Shown here: piece after piece, positions 1-8,934 of the stretch
Layout of the letters: every line of letters begins with the position of its first letter
How positions within the stretch are numbered: the stretch's first letter is position 1
Notes under the pieces: generated by a model
The model's input: the letters and a program-made list of their open reading frames with translations, nothing else
What the model was told of the DNA's origin: nothing
The model's database searches: none
DNA from: Kiloniella laminariae
GTDB lineage: Bacteria > Pseudomonadota > Alphaproteobacteria > Kiloniellales > Kiloniellaceae
Direction of reading: 5' to 3'
DNA length: 64,000 bases
Assembly: GCF_027214005.1 (NCBI RefSeq)
Contig: NZ_JAPWGY010000003.1
Location: 1 to 64,000 of the forward strand
Program-made: the position numbers and the translations under genes

Positions 1-240
1 TTTCCAATTTCATATCTACAATGTCAAACAACCAAATAACTCCCGGCAACCAAAGCCCCCAAGAGCAAGACGATATATAAAGCTTAATTCCCTATCGTCA
101 AGGACCATCTGAAACATTTCTGTAAAAACTTTCCGAACCCTGCTTAAAGCCCGAAGCTACCTTTCCGAAGATCAGTAACTCTATGTTTTTACTCCATCTT
201 TCCGATGTCCCGCCAGAGCAGCGCCCCGTCGGTGAGCGGT
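1..240 (-). other. Probable leader of an rRNA operon lying off the left edge
   Basis: This stretch has no credible gene on either strand. It lies directly downstream, on the minus strand, of a consensus rRNA-type promoter. The far end, read on the minus strand, contains a short TTGACATTGTAGATATGAA-like segment resembling the pre-16S leaders I know from other alphaproteobacteria. I infer that a 16S rRNA gene begins a short distance beyond position 1. No mature rRNA sequence is visible in the window, so the assignment rests on the promoter and the leader character. Confidence 0.5.
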
Positions 241-269
241 GTTATAGGCCCCCCACCCAACACTGTCAA
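241..269 (-). promoter_or_regulatory. Strong sigma-70 promoter of rRNA type
   Basis: Read on the minus strand this has a perfect -35 TTGACA (269-264), a 17-base G-rich spacer and a -10 TATAAC (246-241). It is followed by a GC-rich discriminator and preceded by an A/T-rich run (270-300) that could act as an UP element. This arrangement is typical of alphaproteobacterial rrn promoters. Transcription would run leftwards out of the window, starting near 234. Confidence 0.7.
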
Positions 270-520
270 AGACCTTTTTGAAAAAAAATCACATTTTTGC
301 AAAATTACCGTCACAAGCGCTTTTTGTGTACGATTATTACCCGAATCAGCGCCATTTGGGATCTAATCAAAAAAGCCCCAGATTCCCATCCTATTTAAAA
401 CAGCTATATTTCCTCCGAATCACCAAGAAACGCTCTCAGACAAAGGCAAAAAACTTAAAAGATTCGCAAAAATCTTTTCAAAAATAAGGAACTCCACCGC
501 AATGACCCGGGGCAAAGGCG
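270..520. other. Intergenic region, A/T-rich, no gene supported
   Basis: The stretch lies between the rRNA-type promoter and the end of the kinase-like gene. A plus-strand open frame at 278-487 is lysine- and serine-rich, has no clear ribosome binding site and resembles no family, so I do not call it. The A/T-rich part next to 270 probably serves the leftward promoter. Confidence 0.5.
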
Positions 521-1459
521 TTAATTGTACAGCCTTCCCTGCTCAACGGCCTGAACATGTCCAGCAAAGGACGCGGAAGACATCAGATCCTTACAGCGTT
601 CAAAACGCGTAATACTATAAGCCCAGAAATCTTCGGCAGGATTCTTGTTGCCGTACTGGATCAGCCCCCAGAGGGTCCAGAGCAAATCACACAGCCCCTT
701 GTAGATAACCATGCGTCCGACAATTTCCGCCGGAGGTTCCCCGCCCCAATAGGCCATGAGCAACTCCCGATCCTGCTCCCGGGTGAATTCCGCCTCAACA
801 GAAAGATCCCCGAGATCCCAGAGCGGATCATTCATCCCGGAATATTCCCAGTCGACAATCCACATCTTCGTCCCGTCATCGAGAAAATTTTCGGACAGAG
901 GATCACAGTGGCAAGGCGCAAGCGGCAGGTTCTTCTTTGAGGCCAGCGTCTTTTGAATTTTCTGTGCCTGCTCGACAACCCTGTGATAGCCATCCGGCAA
1001 TGCAACACCCAGATCACCAAGAACCTTCAGATATTCGTCGATCATGGAAAAAAGTTCAAAACGGAACCGAAACTCTTTTCCTGAATGATGTAACACGGCC
1101 AAGGCCTGACCGGCCCGCGCCACAGAGCCTGGCCGTAGCTTAAACGCAGAAGGGGTCATGGTCTCTGCCCCGTCAAGAAACCGTGACACCATGAGGCCGC
1201 TTGCAGGATCGCTATAAAGTACTTCAGCCGAGACCTTTATCTCTGCCGCAAGCTGCGCATTGTGAGATTCTACCTCACGGTCAATATAGCCTTCGGTTCC
1301 CTCTCCGGGAATACGCACTATATAGCTGTCTCCTTTTCGCGAGATCCTGAAAACAAGGTTGGTCAGTCCCCCCAGTCGCTCAACTGAATAGCTTTCCGGC
1401 TCCCAGTCCCTGAACTCAGACAAGCCTGCCAAAGCTGTCGCAATGCGTTCTTTTTCCAT
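521..1459 (-). CDS. Choline/aminoglycoside kinase-like phosphotransferase
   Basis: A 312-residue cytosolic protein of the APH/choline kinase fold. The N-terminal lobe has a glycine-rich GGLTNLVFRI segment. The catalytic loop reads HCDPLSENF (the HxDxxxxN pattern), followed by a metal-binding IVDWEYSG segment. Family members move the ATP gamma-phosphate to small alcohols such as choline, ethanolamine or aminoglycosides. The substrate here is unknown. I place the start at 1459, because GAGGGGAG is well spaced from that ATG and touches the ATG at 1465. The gene lies 40 bases downstream of the dimethylglycine dehydrogenase-like gene on the same strand, so the two are probably cotranscribed and may act on a related amino-alcohol or methylamine compound. 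Confidence 0.75.
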   Translation of the reverse strand: MEKERIATALAGLSEFRDWEPESYSVERLGGLTNLVFRISRKGDSYIVRIPGEGTEGYIDREVESHNAQLAAEIKVSAEVLYSDPASGLMVSRFLDGAETMTPSAFKLRPGSVARAGQALAVLHHSGKEFRFRFELFSMIDEYLKVLGDLGVALPDGYHRVVEQAQKIQKTLASKKNLPLAPCHCDPLSENFLDDGTKMWIVDWEYSGMNDPLWDLGDLSVEAEFTREQDRELLMAYWGGEPPAEIVGRMVIYKGLCDLLWTLWGLIQYGNKNPAEDFWAYSITRFERCKDLMSSASFAGHVQAVEQGRLYN

Positions 1460-1499
1460 TTTCATCTCCCCTCGTCATGATTACCACATTCTTGAAGGT

Positions 1500-3923
1500 T
1501 CACATTTTCAGGCGTTCATTTCCCGGGTCGTACAAGGCCCCGTCAACACGGGTTGCGGGGTATCGCCTCCCAAAGGCCTCGATTTCAAACCCCTGTCGAT
1601 CAGCAATTTCGACAGAAAGATACCCCAGGGCGATCTGCTTCCCAATGGTATGACCGTGGTTGGCAGAGGTTGTCAGACCGACAACCTCCTCTCCAAGAAA
1701 GATTGTCTCTGCACCATAGAGAGAAACATCGGCCTCAAGTGTAAAGGTGGATAGCCTCTTGCTGGCTCCAGCTTCCTTGATTGCCTGCAGTGCCTCGCGC
1801 CCGATAAAATCACCTTTGGATTTCAGGGCCACCTTGAACCCCAGCCCCGCATCATAGGGACTGTAGTCCGGGGTTACCTCTGAACTCCAGTAAACGTAAC
1901 CCTTTTCCAACCTCAAACTGTCAATGGCACGGTATCCGACATTGGAAATCCCGTGAGCTTGCCCCGCTTGCCAAAGCAACTCATAGACATGTGCAGCAAA
2001 CTCGGTCGGGATATGCAATTCCCACCCCAGCTCACCGACATATCCGATCCGCAGCGCCCAGAGAGTGGCGGCACCAACCTCGATCTGCTGGCAGGTCGAA
2101 AAGGGGAAGTTTTTATTCGAGAGATCTTTATCTGTGACTGACTGCAGAACCGATCTTGAATTCGGTCCGCAGATATTGATTACCGCCCTGGCGGATGTGA
2201 CCTCAAAAGCATGAACCGAACCATCCGTGGGCAGGTGCGCCTTGATCCAGTGAAAGTCGTGTGCTGCAAAGCCGCTCCCGGTAATGACATAGAAATGCTG
2301 TTGCCCAAACCGACAGATGGTCAAATCGGCTTCGATCCCTCCCTTTGCATTACAAAGCTGGGTATAGATCACGGACCCGACTGGTTTATCGATATTGGAA
2401 ACGGCAAGTCTCTGCAAAGCATCAAGAGCACCAGGTCCGACGATCTCCAGCTTTGCAAAAGATGACTGATCTATCAGAGCAACATTTTCACGTACCGCCT
2501 TGCACTCTTGCACAACCGGAGAGAACCAGTTTGTCTTTGTCCGATCGAAATCCAGTTGATCCTCCGGCTCTGTGCCGGGGGGCGCAAACCAATTAGGGCG
2601 TTCCCACCCTGCCTTGCTACCATAACAGGCCCCCTTGTCTTTCAGGATATTATAAAGCGGACTGCGCCTGATACCTCTGGCTGTTTCAGCTTCTTCACCA
2701 GGCTTATGGAGCAGGTAATGTCCGCCATAGTGTTCTATGGCCCTGCTATACATAAAGTAGCTGGTATTGTGATGCTCACTGAAGCGGCGAATATCCAGCG
2801 GCCAAAGGTCAAGACTTGGTCTTTGCTCAACAATCCATTCCGCCATCATCTGGCCTGCCCCGCCGCCTGCTGCAATTCCGTAAAGAAACCCGCTGGCAAC
2901 AAAGTAGTTATCAAGCTCGGCCGCCTTGCCCATGACAAAATCGCCATCCGCAGAATAGGGAATAGGACCATTGACAAGTTCACGAATACCCACGGTATTA
3001 ATAACCGGGGTGATTTCCGAGGCAAGACAGGCAAGCTGTTCAAAGCGATCAAAATTTCCGCCCAGCAACTCCCGTCCGAAACCATGAGGGATTCCCTTGT
3101 CACCAAAAGGAACTGTGCCTTTTTCATAGCCACCGACAACCATCCCCCGCACTTCCGGCTTATAATAAACCAAGCGATCGGGGTCCCGCATGGTGGGCAT
3201 ATCTTTAGGCACGCCCGGTATAGGATCTGTGATCATATACTGATGCTCCAAAGCGCAGGCAGGAATTTTGACATTACTGAGCGCACCGAGTTCGCGTGAC
3301 CACATCCCCCCGGCGTTCACCAGAATATCAAACGTCCAGATTCCGTCTGATGTAACAACCTCTGTGGCTCTTTTGCCGTTTCGACGAACTCCGAGGACCT
3401 CTACGCCCTGTTGAATGATAGCGCCTTTGTCCCGCGCGCCCTTAGCCAAAGCCTGGCAAACCGAACTGGGATCGATATAACCATCGCTTGGTACATAGGC
3501 AGCTCCCTCTACTCCCTCTGTTGTCATGATGGGAAAAAGCTCCTGAGCTTCGCGGGCACTCAGTATCTGCATCTCCAGACCAAAACTTTTCGACGTCGTT
3601 GCCAGACGCTTTACTTCCAGCATTCGATCCCTGGAGCTTGCCAGCCGCAGACTACCGACCTTTTTCCAGTCCAGAGCCTGACCTGTTTCCGCTTCCAGGC
3701 GGTCATACAATTCAACTGATTTCTGCAACATCCGGGTTGTATTGCGCGAAGACCTCAATTGCCCAACCAGGCCAGCTGCATGCCACGTTGCCCCGTGGGT
3801 CAACTGGTTCTTTTCCAGTACAGCAACATCCGGCTTTCCCATACGGGTCAGATGATAGGCAATAGAGCAGCCAATAATACCGCCGCCGATAATAAGTATT
3901 TCCACGTGCTGCCGCTTTGACAT
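1500..3923 (-). CDS. Dimethylglycine/sarcosine dehydrogenase-like FAD enzyme with GcvT-type C-terminus
   Basis: An 807-residue flavoprotein. The N-terminus has the Rossmann motif GGGIIGCSIAYHL. ATWHAAGL follows, whose histidine corresponds to the covalent FAD attachment site known in mitochondrial dimethylglycine dehydrogenase. The first half is a DAO-type oxidoreductase. The second half (about residues 410-800) resembles the aminomethyltransferase GcvT and would pass the released one-carbon unit to tetrahydrofolate. An upstream in-frame ATG exists at 4010, but the ATG at 3923 is preceded by GGGGAGAGG and begins right before the FAD motif, so I choose it. The gene is divergent from a DeoR regulator. 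The exact N-methyl substrate cannot be read from the sequence. Confidence 0.82.
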   Translation of the reverse strand: MSKRQHVEILIIGGGIIGCSIAYHLTRMGKPDVAVLEKNQLTHGATWHAAGLVGQLRSSRNTTRMLQKSVELYDRLEAETGQALDWKKVGSLRLASSRDRMLEVKRLATTSKSFGLEMQILSAREAQELFPIMTTEGVEGAAYVPSDGYIDPSSVCQALAKGARDKGAIIQQGVEVLGVRRNGKRATEVVTSDGIWTFDILVNAGGMWSRELGALSNVKIPACALEHQYMITDPIPGVPKDMPTMRDPDRLVYYKPEVRGMVVGGYEKGTVPFGDKGIPHGFGRELLGGNFDRFEQLACLASEITPVINTVGIRELVNGPIPYSADGDFVMGKAAELDNYFVASGFLYGIAAGGGAGQMMAEWIVEQRPSLDLWPLDIRRFSEHHNTSYFMYSRAIEHYGGHYLLHKPGEEAETARGIRRSPLYNILKDKGACYGSKAGWERPNWFAPPGTEPEDQLDFDRTKTNWFSPVVQECKAVRENVALIDQSSFAKLEIVGPGALDALQRLAVSNIDKPVGSVIYTQLCNAKGGIEADLTICRFGQQHFYVITGSGFAAHDFHWIKAHLPTDGSVHAFEVTSARAVINICGPNSRSVLQSVTDKDLSNKNFPFSTCQQIEVGAATLWALRIGYVGELGWELHIPTEFAAHVYELLWQAGQAHGISNVGYRAIDSLRLEKGYVYWSSEVTPDYSPYDAGLGFKVALKSKGDFIGREALQAIKEAGASKRLSTFTLEADVSLYGAETIFLGEEVVGLTTSANHGHTIGKQIALGYLSVEIADRQGFEIEAFGRRYPATRVDGALYDPGNERLKM

Positions 3924-4102
3924 CTGACCTCTCCCCAAAACACCCCATGACCACATAAAGCCACAATATCCACATAAAACAATGTAAAACAGAGTCGAGT
4001 CAATCGCCATAATTGATATTTTATGGTTTTTCTGTGTTTATTCCGTGGATTTAATGATGTTATGGTAAGATTTTGAATAGCAAAGCCACAAAGTGAAAAT
4101 CC

Positions 4103-4891
4103 ATGCCCCCCTCAAAGCGTCAGCTCGACATCCTCAAGAATGTTCGTTTCAGTGGTTTTTGTACGACTGCAGCACTTGCTGAGTCCCTGCAAGTCTCGAT
4201 GGAAACAGTCAGGCGCAATGTAAACAGCCTTGTCGCAGAGGGGTTGCTGGAAAAAGTCCATGGTGGAGTTTCTCTCCCCGAAAGCCTGCCCGAACCCTCC
4301 TTCACCCGGCGTCTGACGGAAGGAAAAGAAAGCAAACAACAAATCGCCGCCTTGGTATCCGCCCAAATTCGCAATGGGGACTCATTGTTTCTCGACAACA
4401 GCTCGACCACAGCTTACGTCGCCATGGCCCTCAGCGATCATCGCAACCTGTTTATAGTTACCAACTCGGCCTCGATTGCCAATATTCTGGTGAGCAGAAA
4501 CGGAAACCGGGTTTTCTTGGCCGGAGGCGAACTAAGAGAACATGATGCAGGAGCTTTTGGACCAGAAGCCCTGGAGTTTGTCAGCCAGTTTGAACTTCAG
4601 CATGCCATATTGTCTGCTTCAGCTGTCCAGTGCGAAAAAGGCTTCATGGTAAACCATCTCTGTGAAGCTGTTTTCTCTCAGGCACTCATCGCACATTCTC
4701 AACAGACCATTATGGTTCTCGACCACAGCAAGTTTGAAAAAATGGCCCCTGTCAAACAGTGCGATTTCTCGCAAATACAACAATTCGTCACAGACAAAAC
4801 CCCGCCAAAGCGCCTGCTTGAAGCAATCAAGCAGGCGGGATGTGATATGGCAATCCCCGAAGAACAGGCCCGATTCACACAAACCCGATAA
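4103..4891 (+). CDS. DeoR-family transcriptional regulator
   Basis: A 262-residue repressor-type protein. Residues 5-60 form the DeoR helix-turn-helix (KRQLDILKNV, LQVSMETVRRNV, LVEKVHGG-like end). The rest is the sugar-phosphate-isomerase-like effector domain, with DSLFLDNSSTTAYVA and IVTNSASIANIL. DeoR regulators usually sense a phosphorylated metabolite. The gene is divergent from the dimethylglycine dehydrogenase-like/kinase-like pair across 179 A/T-rich bases, so that pair is its likely target. A kinase-made phospho-compound would make a fitting effector. No strong ribosome binding site precedes the ATG. Confidence 0.85.
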   Translation: MPPSKRQLDILKNVRFSGFCTTAALAESLQVSMETVRRNVNSLVAEGLLEKVHGGVSLPESLPEPSFTRRLTEGKESKQQIAALVSAQIRNGDSLFLDNSSTTAYVAMALSDHRNLFIVTNSASIANILVSRNGNRVFLAGGELREHDAGAFGPEALEFVSQFELQHAILSASAVQCEKGFMVNHLCEAVFSQALIAHSQQTIMVLDHSKFEKMAPVKQCDFSQIQQFVTDKTPPKRLLEAIKQAGCDMAIPEEQARFTQTR

Positions 4892-4973
4892 AACGAGAGC
4901 CCGTAACAGATCTTGCCTAATGTCAATTCCTCTGTGATCTTAGCAGCTTGATAGATCAGGAGAATAAACAGGA

Positions 4974-5981
4974 ATGAATGTGGGCGGAGCTCCGGAAAAC
5001 GGCCAGGTCGTTATCGGCCTGAATGCGGTTATTGTGGCAATTATAGAAGAACAGCCAAAGGTACTGGTTGTTCAACACACGCCGGAAACCCTCACCGCCC
5101 AGCACGAAACCCTGACTGATCGCGCCCTCCCACATGACGACCGTCATGAAGCTCTCCCCTTTGGCCCCTTCTATCCCCTGAAACACCGGACACTGGAAAG
5201 TGGCCTTCGATCCTGGGTAGAAGAACAGACCAACCATGAAATCGGCTATGTGGAGCAACTCTATACCTTTGGCAATGCTGGACGCGATCCTCGTGAAGGT
5301 GCCGGTGGCCCCAGGGTCGTTTCTGTCGGATATCTCGCCCTGGTTCAGGATACCGGACCGACCGCAATCGAGAATGCCATATGGCATAACTGGTATCACT
5401 ACTTCCCCTGGGAAGACTGGCGCGATGGCACCCCCAGAATTCTCGAAAAAAATATCATTCCGGCTCTGAGGACCTGGATCGCCGGATCAGAAACCCGGGA
5501 ACAACGCGAAGAACGATATGAACGCGCCTGTATCACCTTTGGCCTCGACGAAACTCCCTGGAGTGACGAACTGGTTCTCGAGAGATACGAATTACTTTAT
5601 GAAGCCAATCTGGTTAAGGAATCACAGGACGGCAAAAGCAAACCCCTGCCCGTCGATTATCGGGGCACGCCTATGGCCCTGGATCATCGACGGATTCTGG
5701 CCACTGCGATTGGTCGCTTAAGAGGCAAAATCAAATATCGCCCGGTGGTTTTTGAACTGATGCCGCCCACCTTTACCCTGCTCCAGCTGCAGCGCGTTGT
5801 TGAAGCCCTGTCAGGCACCCGCCTGCACAAACAGAATTTCCGTCGCCTGATCGAAAAAAAGGGCCTGGTGGAAGATACCGGAAAGATAGAAAGCCAGACC
5901 GGCGGCCGCCCGGCCAGCCAGTTTCGTTTCCGTCGGGAAGTCCTGATGGAGCGACAGGCTCTCGGCGTCCGGCACAACTAA
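4974..5981 (+). CDS. nadQ: NUDIX-related regulator of NAD synthesis (NadQ/NrtR type)
   Basis: A 335-residue protein. Residues 10-160 are a NUDIX-like domain whose catalytic NUDIX box is not conserved, so it probably senses rather than hydrolyses. A winged helix-turn-helix follows near residues 235-315 (FTLLQLQRVVEALSG, NFRRLIEKKGLVE, GGRPASQFRF). This arrangement matches NrtR and the alphaproteobacterial NadQ group, which control NAD synthesis through adenine-nucleotide or ADP-ribose ligands. It lies directly upstream of nadABC, and three similar palindromes sit before nadA. The ATG at 4974 follows AGGAGAATAAACAGGA. The NadQ name rests on family and context. NrtR would be the broader label. 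Confidence 0.75.
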   Translation: MNVGGAPENGQVVIGLNAVIVAIIEEQPKVLVVQHTPETLTAQHETLTDRALPHDDRHEALPFGPFYPLKHRTLESGLRSWVEEQTNHEIGYVEQLYTFGNAGRDPREGAGGPRVVSVGYLALVQDTGPTAIENAIWHNWYHYFPWEDWRDGTPRILEKNIIPALRTWIAGSETREQREERYERACITFGLDETPWSDELVLERYELLYEANLVKESQDGKSKPLPVDYRGTPMALDHRRILATAIGRLRGKIKYRPVVFELMPPTFTLLQLQRVVEALSGTRLHKQNFRRLIEKKGLVEDTGKIESQTGGRPASQFRFRREVLMERQALGVRHN

Positions 5982-6081
5982 ATCCCAATAGCAATTCCAG
6001 ATCCCGATACGCGAGCCGACTACAGGACAGCATCAGGTTCAGGCTTTCACCGTCAGAAATTGCCTCTTCGCCCTCCCCTCT

Positions 6082-6100
6082 TATGCTTTAAATGAGCATA
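6082..6100. promoter_or_regulatory. Putative NadQ operator 1
   Basis: Imperfect palindrome TATGCT-N7-AGCATA, extended by one T/A pair on each side. Its reverse complement shares 15 of 19 bases with operator 2 and 13 of 19 with operator 3. The site is about 107 bases before the nadA start codon. Confidence 0.6.
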
Positions 6101-6117
6101 ATCTGCTTGACGACAGT

Positions 6118-6136
6118 AATACTCATTTGTAGCATA
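6118..6136. promoter_or_regulatory. Putative NadQ operator 2
   Basis: The sequence AATACTCATTTGTAGCATA fits the shared pattern TATRCTCA-N6-AGCAYA at all but one base. It lies between operators 1 and 3, in the region where a nadA promoter would be expected. Confidence 0.55.
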
Positions 6137-6177
6137 ACAAAACACAGGGGTTATCCCGTATTTTTTTCACCCCCACT

Positions 6178-6196
6178 TATACTCAAATTGAGCACA
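6178..6196. promoter_or_regulatory. Putative NadQ operator 3
   Basis: The sequence TATACTCAAATTGAGCACA contains the symmetric core CTCAA-A-TTGAG. It ends 10 bases before the nadA ATG, where bound protein would block transcription or the ribosome binding region. Confidence 0.6.
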
Positions 6197-6206
6197 TGAG
6201 GCTGCC

Positions 6207-7229
6207 ATGACCGTCCGAACAGCGACCATCGAAACAACAGACCTTGTCTACACTGCCGAAGTGGCTGAACGTACAGCAGCTGTTTTTGAGAAAGTCGCGC
6301 CTGCGATCAGCGCCGAAGAGTGGCCGGACTTTGCCCCCTACATCGATGAAATCATCCGTCTGAAGCAAGAACGTAACGCCATCATTCTTGCCCACAATTA
6401 CCAGACCCGTGATATCTATCACTGCGTTTCAGACATCGTGGGTGATTCCCTGGCCCTCGCCCAGAAGGCTATGGATGTGGAAGCAGATGTCATTGTCATG
6501 GCCGGGGTGCACTTTATGGCCGAAACCACCAAGCTGATGAACCCGGGCAAGACCGTATTGATTCCTGACCCAAAGGCGGGGTGCTCTCTGGCAGATTCCA
6601 TTACGGGGGAAGATGTGCGCAATCTGCGTAAGAAATACCCCGGTGTCCCGATCGTCACCTATGTAAATACATCGGTCGAGGTCAAGGCTGAATCAGATAT
6701 CTGCTGTACTTCCGCCAATGCAAAGAAAATTGTCGAATCTCTCGGGGTTGATCGGGTTCTGCTGATTCCTGACCGCTTCCTTGCCGCCAATGTTGCTGCG
6801 GAAACCGAAGTCGAGATCCTGACCTGGGAGGGTGAATGCGAGGTGCACGAACGTTTCACCGCCCAGCAAGTCACACAACTGCGTAAGGCCCACCCCGGTG
6901 TCACCGTACTGGCCCATCCGGAATGCCCCCCCGAAGTGGTACGGGAATCTGATTTTTCAGGCTCGACTGCTGCCATGATCAACTTTGTTGTTGATAAAAA
7001 ACCGGCTGAAGTTGCCCTGATCACGGAATGCTCCATGGGCGACAACATTGCAGCTCATAATCCGGACACCAAGTTTATCCGCTCCTGCAATCTCTGCCCG
7101 CACATGCAGCGCATCAATCTGATGAATATCTGTGATTCCCTCAGACACATGACCCATGAAGTCACGATCGACCCTGAATTGGCTGAACCTGCCCGCCGGG
7201 CCGTGCAACGGATGCTGGATGCAAGTTAA
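6207..7229 (+). CDS. nadA: Quinolinate synthase A
   Basis: A 340-residue cytosolic iron-sulfur enzyme that condenses iminoaspartate with dihydroxyacetone phosphate to quinolinate. Visible motifs are AHNYQTRDI (about residue 62), MAGVHFMAE, the cluster cysteine in PKAGCSLAD (C126), WEGECEVHE (C211) and CNLCPHM (C294/C297), which together provide the three 4Fe-4S ligands. HPECPPEVV and TECSMGDN complete the active site. It is the first gene of nadABC and sits just behind three putative NadQ operators. The gap to nadB is 11 bases, so cotranscription is very likely. Confidence 0.95.
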   Translation: MTVRTATIETTDLVYTAEVAERTAAVFEKVAPAISAEEWPDFAPYIDEIIRLKQERNAIILAHNYQTRDIYHCVSDIVGDSLALAQKAMDVEADVIVMAGVHFMAETTKLMNPGKTVLIPDPKAGCSLADSITGEDVRNLRKKYPGVPIVTYVNTSVEVKAESDICCTSANAKKIVESLGVDRVLLIPDRFLAANVAAETEVEILTWEGECEVHERFTAQQVTQLRKAHPGVTVLAHPECPPEVVRESDFSGSTAAMINFVVDKKPAEVALITECSMGDNIAAHNPDTKFIRSCNLCPHMQRINLMNICDSLRHMTHEVTIDPELAEPARRAVQRMLDAS

Positions 7230-7240
7230 GGACACACGCC

Positions 7241-8914
7241 ATGGCGCCAAAAGTGAAATCTCCGGCAAATAGAAAAACGGGCCAACAGGCTGACAAAATG
7301 GCCTCCGACCAGTCCCTTGCCTGTGATGTCCTCATTATCGGCGCGGGCATTGCCGGCTTGATGACAGCACTCAGTCTCGCCCCCCGTTCGGTCATATTGT
7401 TATCAAAAGGACCTCTGGGTCAGGAAGCTTCCAGTACCTGGGCCCAGGGGGGCATATCAGCAGCCCTCTCGCCGGATGACAGTCCTGAGAACCATCAACA
7501 GGACACCCTCGCGGTTGCCGGAGGCATCGCCAATAGCGAGATTGCGAAACTGGTCACGGATCTGGGGCCAGAAAGGATCAGACAACTGGTCGAACTGGGG
7601 GTGGTTTTTGACCGGGATGGACAAAACCTGAGCCTCAGCCGCGAGGCTGCCCACAGTCATCGCCGGGTGGTGCATGCCAACGGCGATTCCACAGGGCGCG
7701 AGGTGATGCGGGCACTGCGCGACAGGACCCAAGAAAGCCCACACATTATTGTCCTTGAACAGGCCGAAGCCCTCGATCTGATAATAGAGGATCAGCGGGT
7801 CGCAGGCACCAGCCTGATACATCAGGGAAAAATCAAAACCGTCACTTCCGCGGCCACAGTCCTGGCCACAGGGGGGATCGGTCAGCTTTTTAGCGCGACA
7901 ACGAACCCCTTTGCCGCTTCCGGCGATGGCCTTGCCATGGCCGCTCGTGCAGGGGCATTGTTACAGGATCTGGAATTCGTCCAGTTCCACCCAACCGCTA
8001 TAGATGTTGCTGCAACCCCGCTTCCACTCGCCACAGAAGCCTTGCGCGGCGATGGTGCCCTTCTGGTCAATGATCTGGGAGAGCATTTCATGCTGGAGAA
8101 GCACCCTCTGGCTGAACTCGCGCCACGGGATGTTGTTGCCCGTGGCATCTGGGATCAGATTGAACAGGGGCGCCGCTGTTATCTTGATTGCCGCATCAAG
8201 ATTGGTCAGCGCTTCCCCCAACTATTCCCTACTGTTTTTACCCACTGCCAAAATCATGGCATCGATCCCCGGTGCGATCTGATTCCCGTACTCCCGGCTG
8301 CCCATTATCATATGGGTGGAATCGCAACTGATGCCCGGGGACGCAGCTCTTTACCCGGGCTATGGGTCTGTGGCGAAGCAGCTTGCACCGGGCTTCATGG
8401 CGCCAACCGCCTTGCCAGCAACTCTCTGCTCGAGGCATTGGTTTTCGGCCCGCTGGTCAGTGACGATATCAAAAACAGTCTCCTGCATTCCGGCCTCCAG
8501 ACTCAGGACGGGCTACTGCGGAAACCAGCTGTTACTCATACAATGCCCCCCGACTTTACTCTTGAGCCGGAAGCGGATGTCATTAAAGAATTACAGCTGC
8601 TGAACTATCGCCATATCGGACTTTGCCGAAATCGAACAGGGCTTCAACTCCTGATCGAGCATCTCCGTAAAATAGGGCAAGAGCACGACAATGCCTCCCC
8701 CCGCCTGAGAAATCTGATGACCTGTAGCCACCTGATTGCAACTGCCGCTCTTAACCGGGAAGAAAGCAGAGGTGGGCATTTCAGAAGTGACTACCCACAA
8801 AGCCTGTCCCGATATCAGAACCACAGCCTCCAGACCTTAAATGACTGCAGCATAGCGACGGGAACACCGTCACAAAGTTTTTGCTCGCCAACCGATCTCT
8901 CTCTGGCTTCCTGA
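7241..8914 (+). CDS. nadB: L-aspartate oxidase
   Basis: A 557-residue flavoenzyme that oxidises L-aspartate to iminoaspartate, the NadA substrate. The FAD motif DVLIIGAGIAGLM begins near residue 29. EASSTWAQGGIS, the succinate-dehydrogenase-like HPTAI segment and HGANRLASNSLLE are all characteristic of the fumarate reductase/NadB family. The 28-residue extension before the FAD motif is polar and may be dispensable. The chosen ATG has AAGGA nine bases upstream. The gene is the middle one of nadABC, with 20 bases to nadC. Confidence 0.94.
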   Translation: MAPKVKSPANRKTGQQADKMASDQSLACDVLIIGAGIAGLMTALSLAPRSVILLSKGPLGQEASSTWAQGGISAALSPDDSPENHQQDTLAVAGGIANSEIAKLVTDLGPERIRQLVELGVVFDRDGQNLSLSREAAHSHRRVVHANGDSTGREVMRALRDRTQESPHIIVLEQAEALDLIIEDQRVAGTSLIHQGKIKTVTSAATVLATGGIGQLFSATTNPFAASGDGLAMAARAGALLQDLEFVQFHPTAIDVAATPLPLATEALRGDGALLVNDLGEHFMLEKHPLAELAPRDVVARGIWDQIEQGRRCYLDCRIKIGQRFPQLFPTVFTHCQNHGIDPRCDLIPVLPAAHYHMGGIATDARGRSSLPGLWVCGEAACTGLHGANRLASNSLLEALVFGPLVSDDIKNSLLHSGLQTQDGLLRKPAVTHTMPPDFTLEPEADVIKELQLLNYRHIGLCRNRTGLQLLIEHLRKIGQEHDNASPRLRNLMTCSHLIATAALNREESRGGHFRSDYPQSLSRYQNHSLQTLNDCSIATGTPSQSFCSPTDLSLAS

Positions 8915-8934
8915 ACAAAGGAAAGTAACCCATC

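Noticed and set aside
278-487. 69-residue open frame near the left edge
   Set aside because: Low-complexity, lysine- and serine-rich, no ribosome binding site, and it lies over the probable upstream element of the rRNA promoter.
2508-3299. 263-residue plus-strand frame
   Set aside because: It is entirely opposite the dimethylglycine dehydrogenase-like gene, which has clear motifs, and shows none of its own.
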